Assembly (NCBI GenBank): GCA_947490345.1
Contig: CANLGL010000061.1
Location: forward strand, 1-33,864
Reading direction: 5' to 3'
Source: Deltaproteobacteria bacterium
GTDB lineage: Bacteria; Myxococcota_A; UBA796; SXON01
DNA length: 33,864 nt
The notes below the pieces were generated by a model that did not search any database, was not told the origin of the DNA, and saw only the letters and a program-made list of their open reading frames with translations. A program made the position numbers and the translations under genes. Below are positions 33,640 to 33,864 of this stretch, in pieces. Position 1 is the first letter of the stretch. The number at the start of each line of letters is the position of its first letter.

Positions 33640-33696
33640 GGCAATTGTAAACTCAAGCTCCGAAATACGCAAAAAAAAAATACTCCAAATACCGTC
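33640..33696. other. A/T-rich leader with a 10-A run before the truncated gene
   Basis: This segment contains TTGTAA (33645-33650), an A10 run at 33671-33680 and CTCCAAATACC, in sharp contrast to the GC-rich surroundings. It lies between the divergent starts of the GT4 gene (33510, minus strand) and the truncated gene. It probably holds a promoter or a bent-DNA or UP-like element, but no standard -35/-10 pair with good spacing could be placed. Confidence 0.4.
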
Positions 33697-33864
33697 ATGG
33701 TCGCGATACCTATCCGAAGCCCCACCCTTGTCATGTTCTCCACTGGCGACGCCTCGCCGGGCGAGAGTCTGCCCTACGTCGTCACCCCCGACGGCATGAT
33801 CCAGGTCGCGCCCAGCCTCCTCGCGCTCCGCGCCACCATCATCGTCGAGAACGCCTCGCTCAAG
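33697..33864 (+). CDS. Start of a protein cut by the window edge
   Basis: An open frame runs from ATG 33697 (or 33733) to the end of the window, 56 codons. It reads 'TLVMFSTGDASPGESLPYVV' then 'TPDGMIQVAPSLLALRATII'. No family was recognised and too little is present to assign a function. The high GC of codon third positions and the A/T-rich upstream stretch support a real gene. The first ATG has no clear ribosome binding site. Confidence 0.45.
   Translation, partial: MVAIPIRSPTLVMFSTGDASPGESLPYVVTPDGMIQVAPSLLALRATIIVENASLK

Overview
This 33.9 kb window is chromosomal DNA of a very GC-rich Gram-negative bacterium. The signs point to Myxococcota or a related former deltaproteobacterial lineage: many lipoproteins with very short signal peptides, Cys-rich 'CxxDxDC'-type secreted regions, Asp/Thr/Glu linkers, an ECF sigma factor followed by a one-helix membrane protein, and core genes (queA-tgt-yajC-secD-secF) in the usual order. 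The lineage is an inference from style; no rRNA or other strong marker gene is present.

Layout. 1-1090: a Y1 HUH transposase-like gene preceded by 51-bp-spaced perfect palindromes. 1236-3645: a ferritin-like lipoprotein, convergent with a three-domain S1 RNA-binding protein. 3826-12756: one long plus-strand gene run (divergent csrA-like, queA, tgt, yajC, secD, secF, ihfB-like, two secreted proteins, ECF sigma factor, sigma-linked membrane protein), with gaps of 12 nt or less or short overlaps throughout. 12833-16443 (minus strand): three 47-bp palindromes abutting a second Y1 HUH gene of the same subfamily, then a caspase-like protein and an L,D-transpeptidase-type lipoprotein. 16444-17054: a gene-poor stretch holding four 24-nt repeats in two inverted pairs. 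17055-21979: small membrane proteins and lipoproteins, a VapBC toxin-antitoxin pair and a multihaem cytochrome c lipoprotein. 22150-28688: a PIN-PhoH ATPase, a Tat-type MsrB lipoprotein overlapping ppk1, a convergent ppx/gppA, and a lamin-tail-domain lipoprotein. 28692-33510: uraH with a terminator-like hairpin, then a minus-strand set of lipoprotein, fused MFS/spermidine-synthase-like protein and GT4 glycosyltransferase. A gene cut by the right edge begins near 33697.

How the genes fit together. The central run links tRNA queuosine synthesis (QueA, Tgt) with Sec export (YajC, SecD, SecF), a nucleoid protein and a sigma factor. PPK1 and Ppx make and break polyphosphate and lie tail to tail. 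The most distinctive content is the pair of Y1 HUH genes. They share an HxH ... Y-x3-Q-x2-HHG signature and a C-terminal helix-turn-helix, and each sits beside its own unrelated palindrome family, which suggests an uncharacterised REP/RAYT-like system. Second in interest are the caspase-like protein next to the L,D-transpeptidase lipoprotein and the four-copy 24-nt repeat block.
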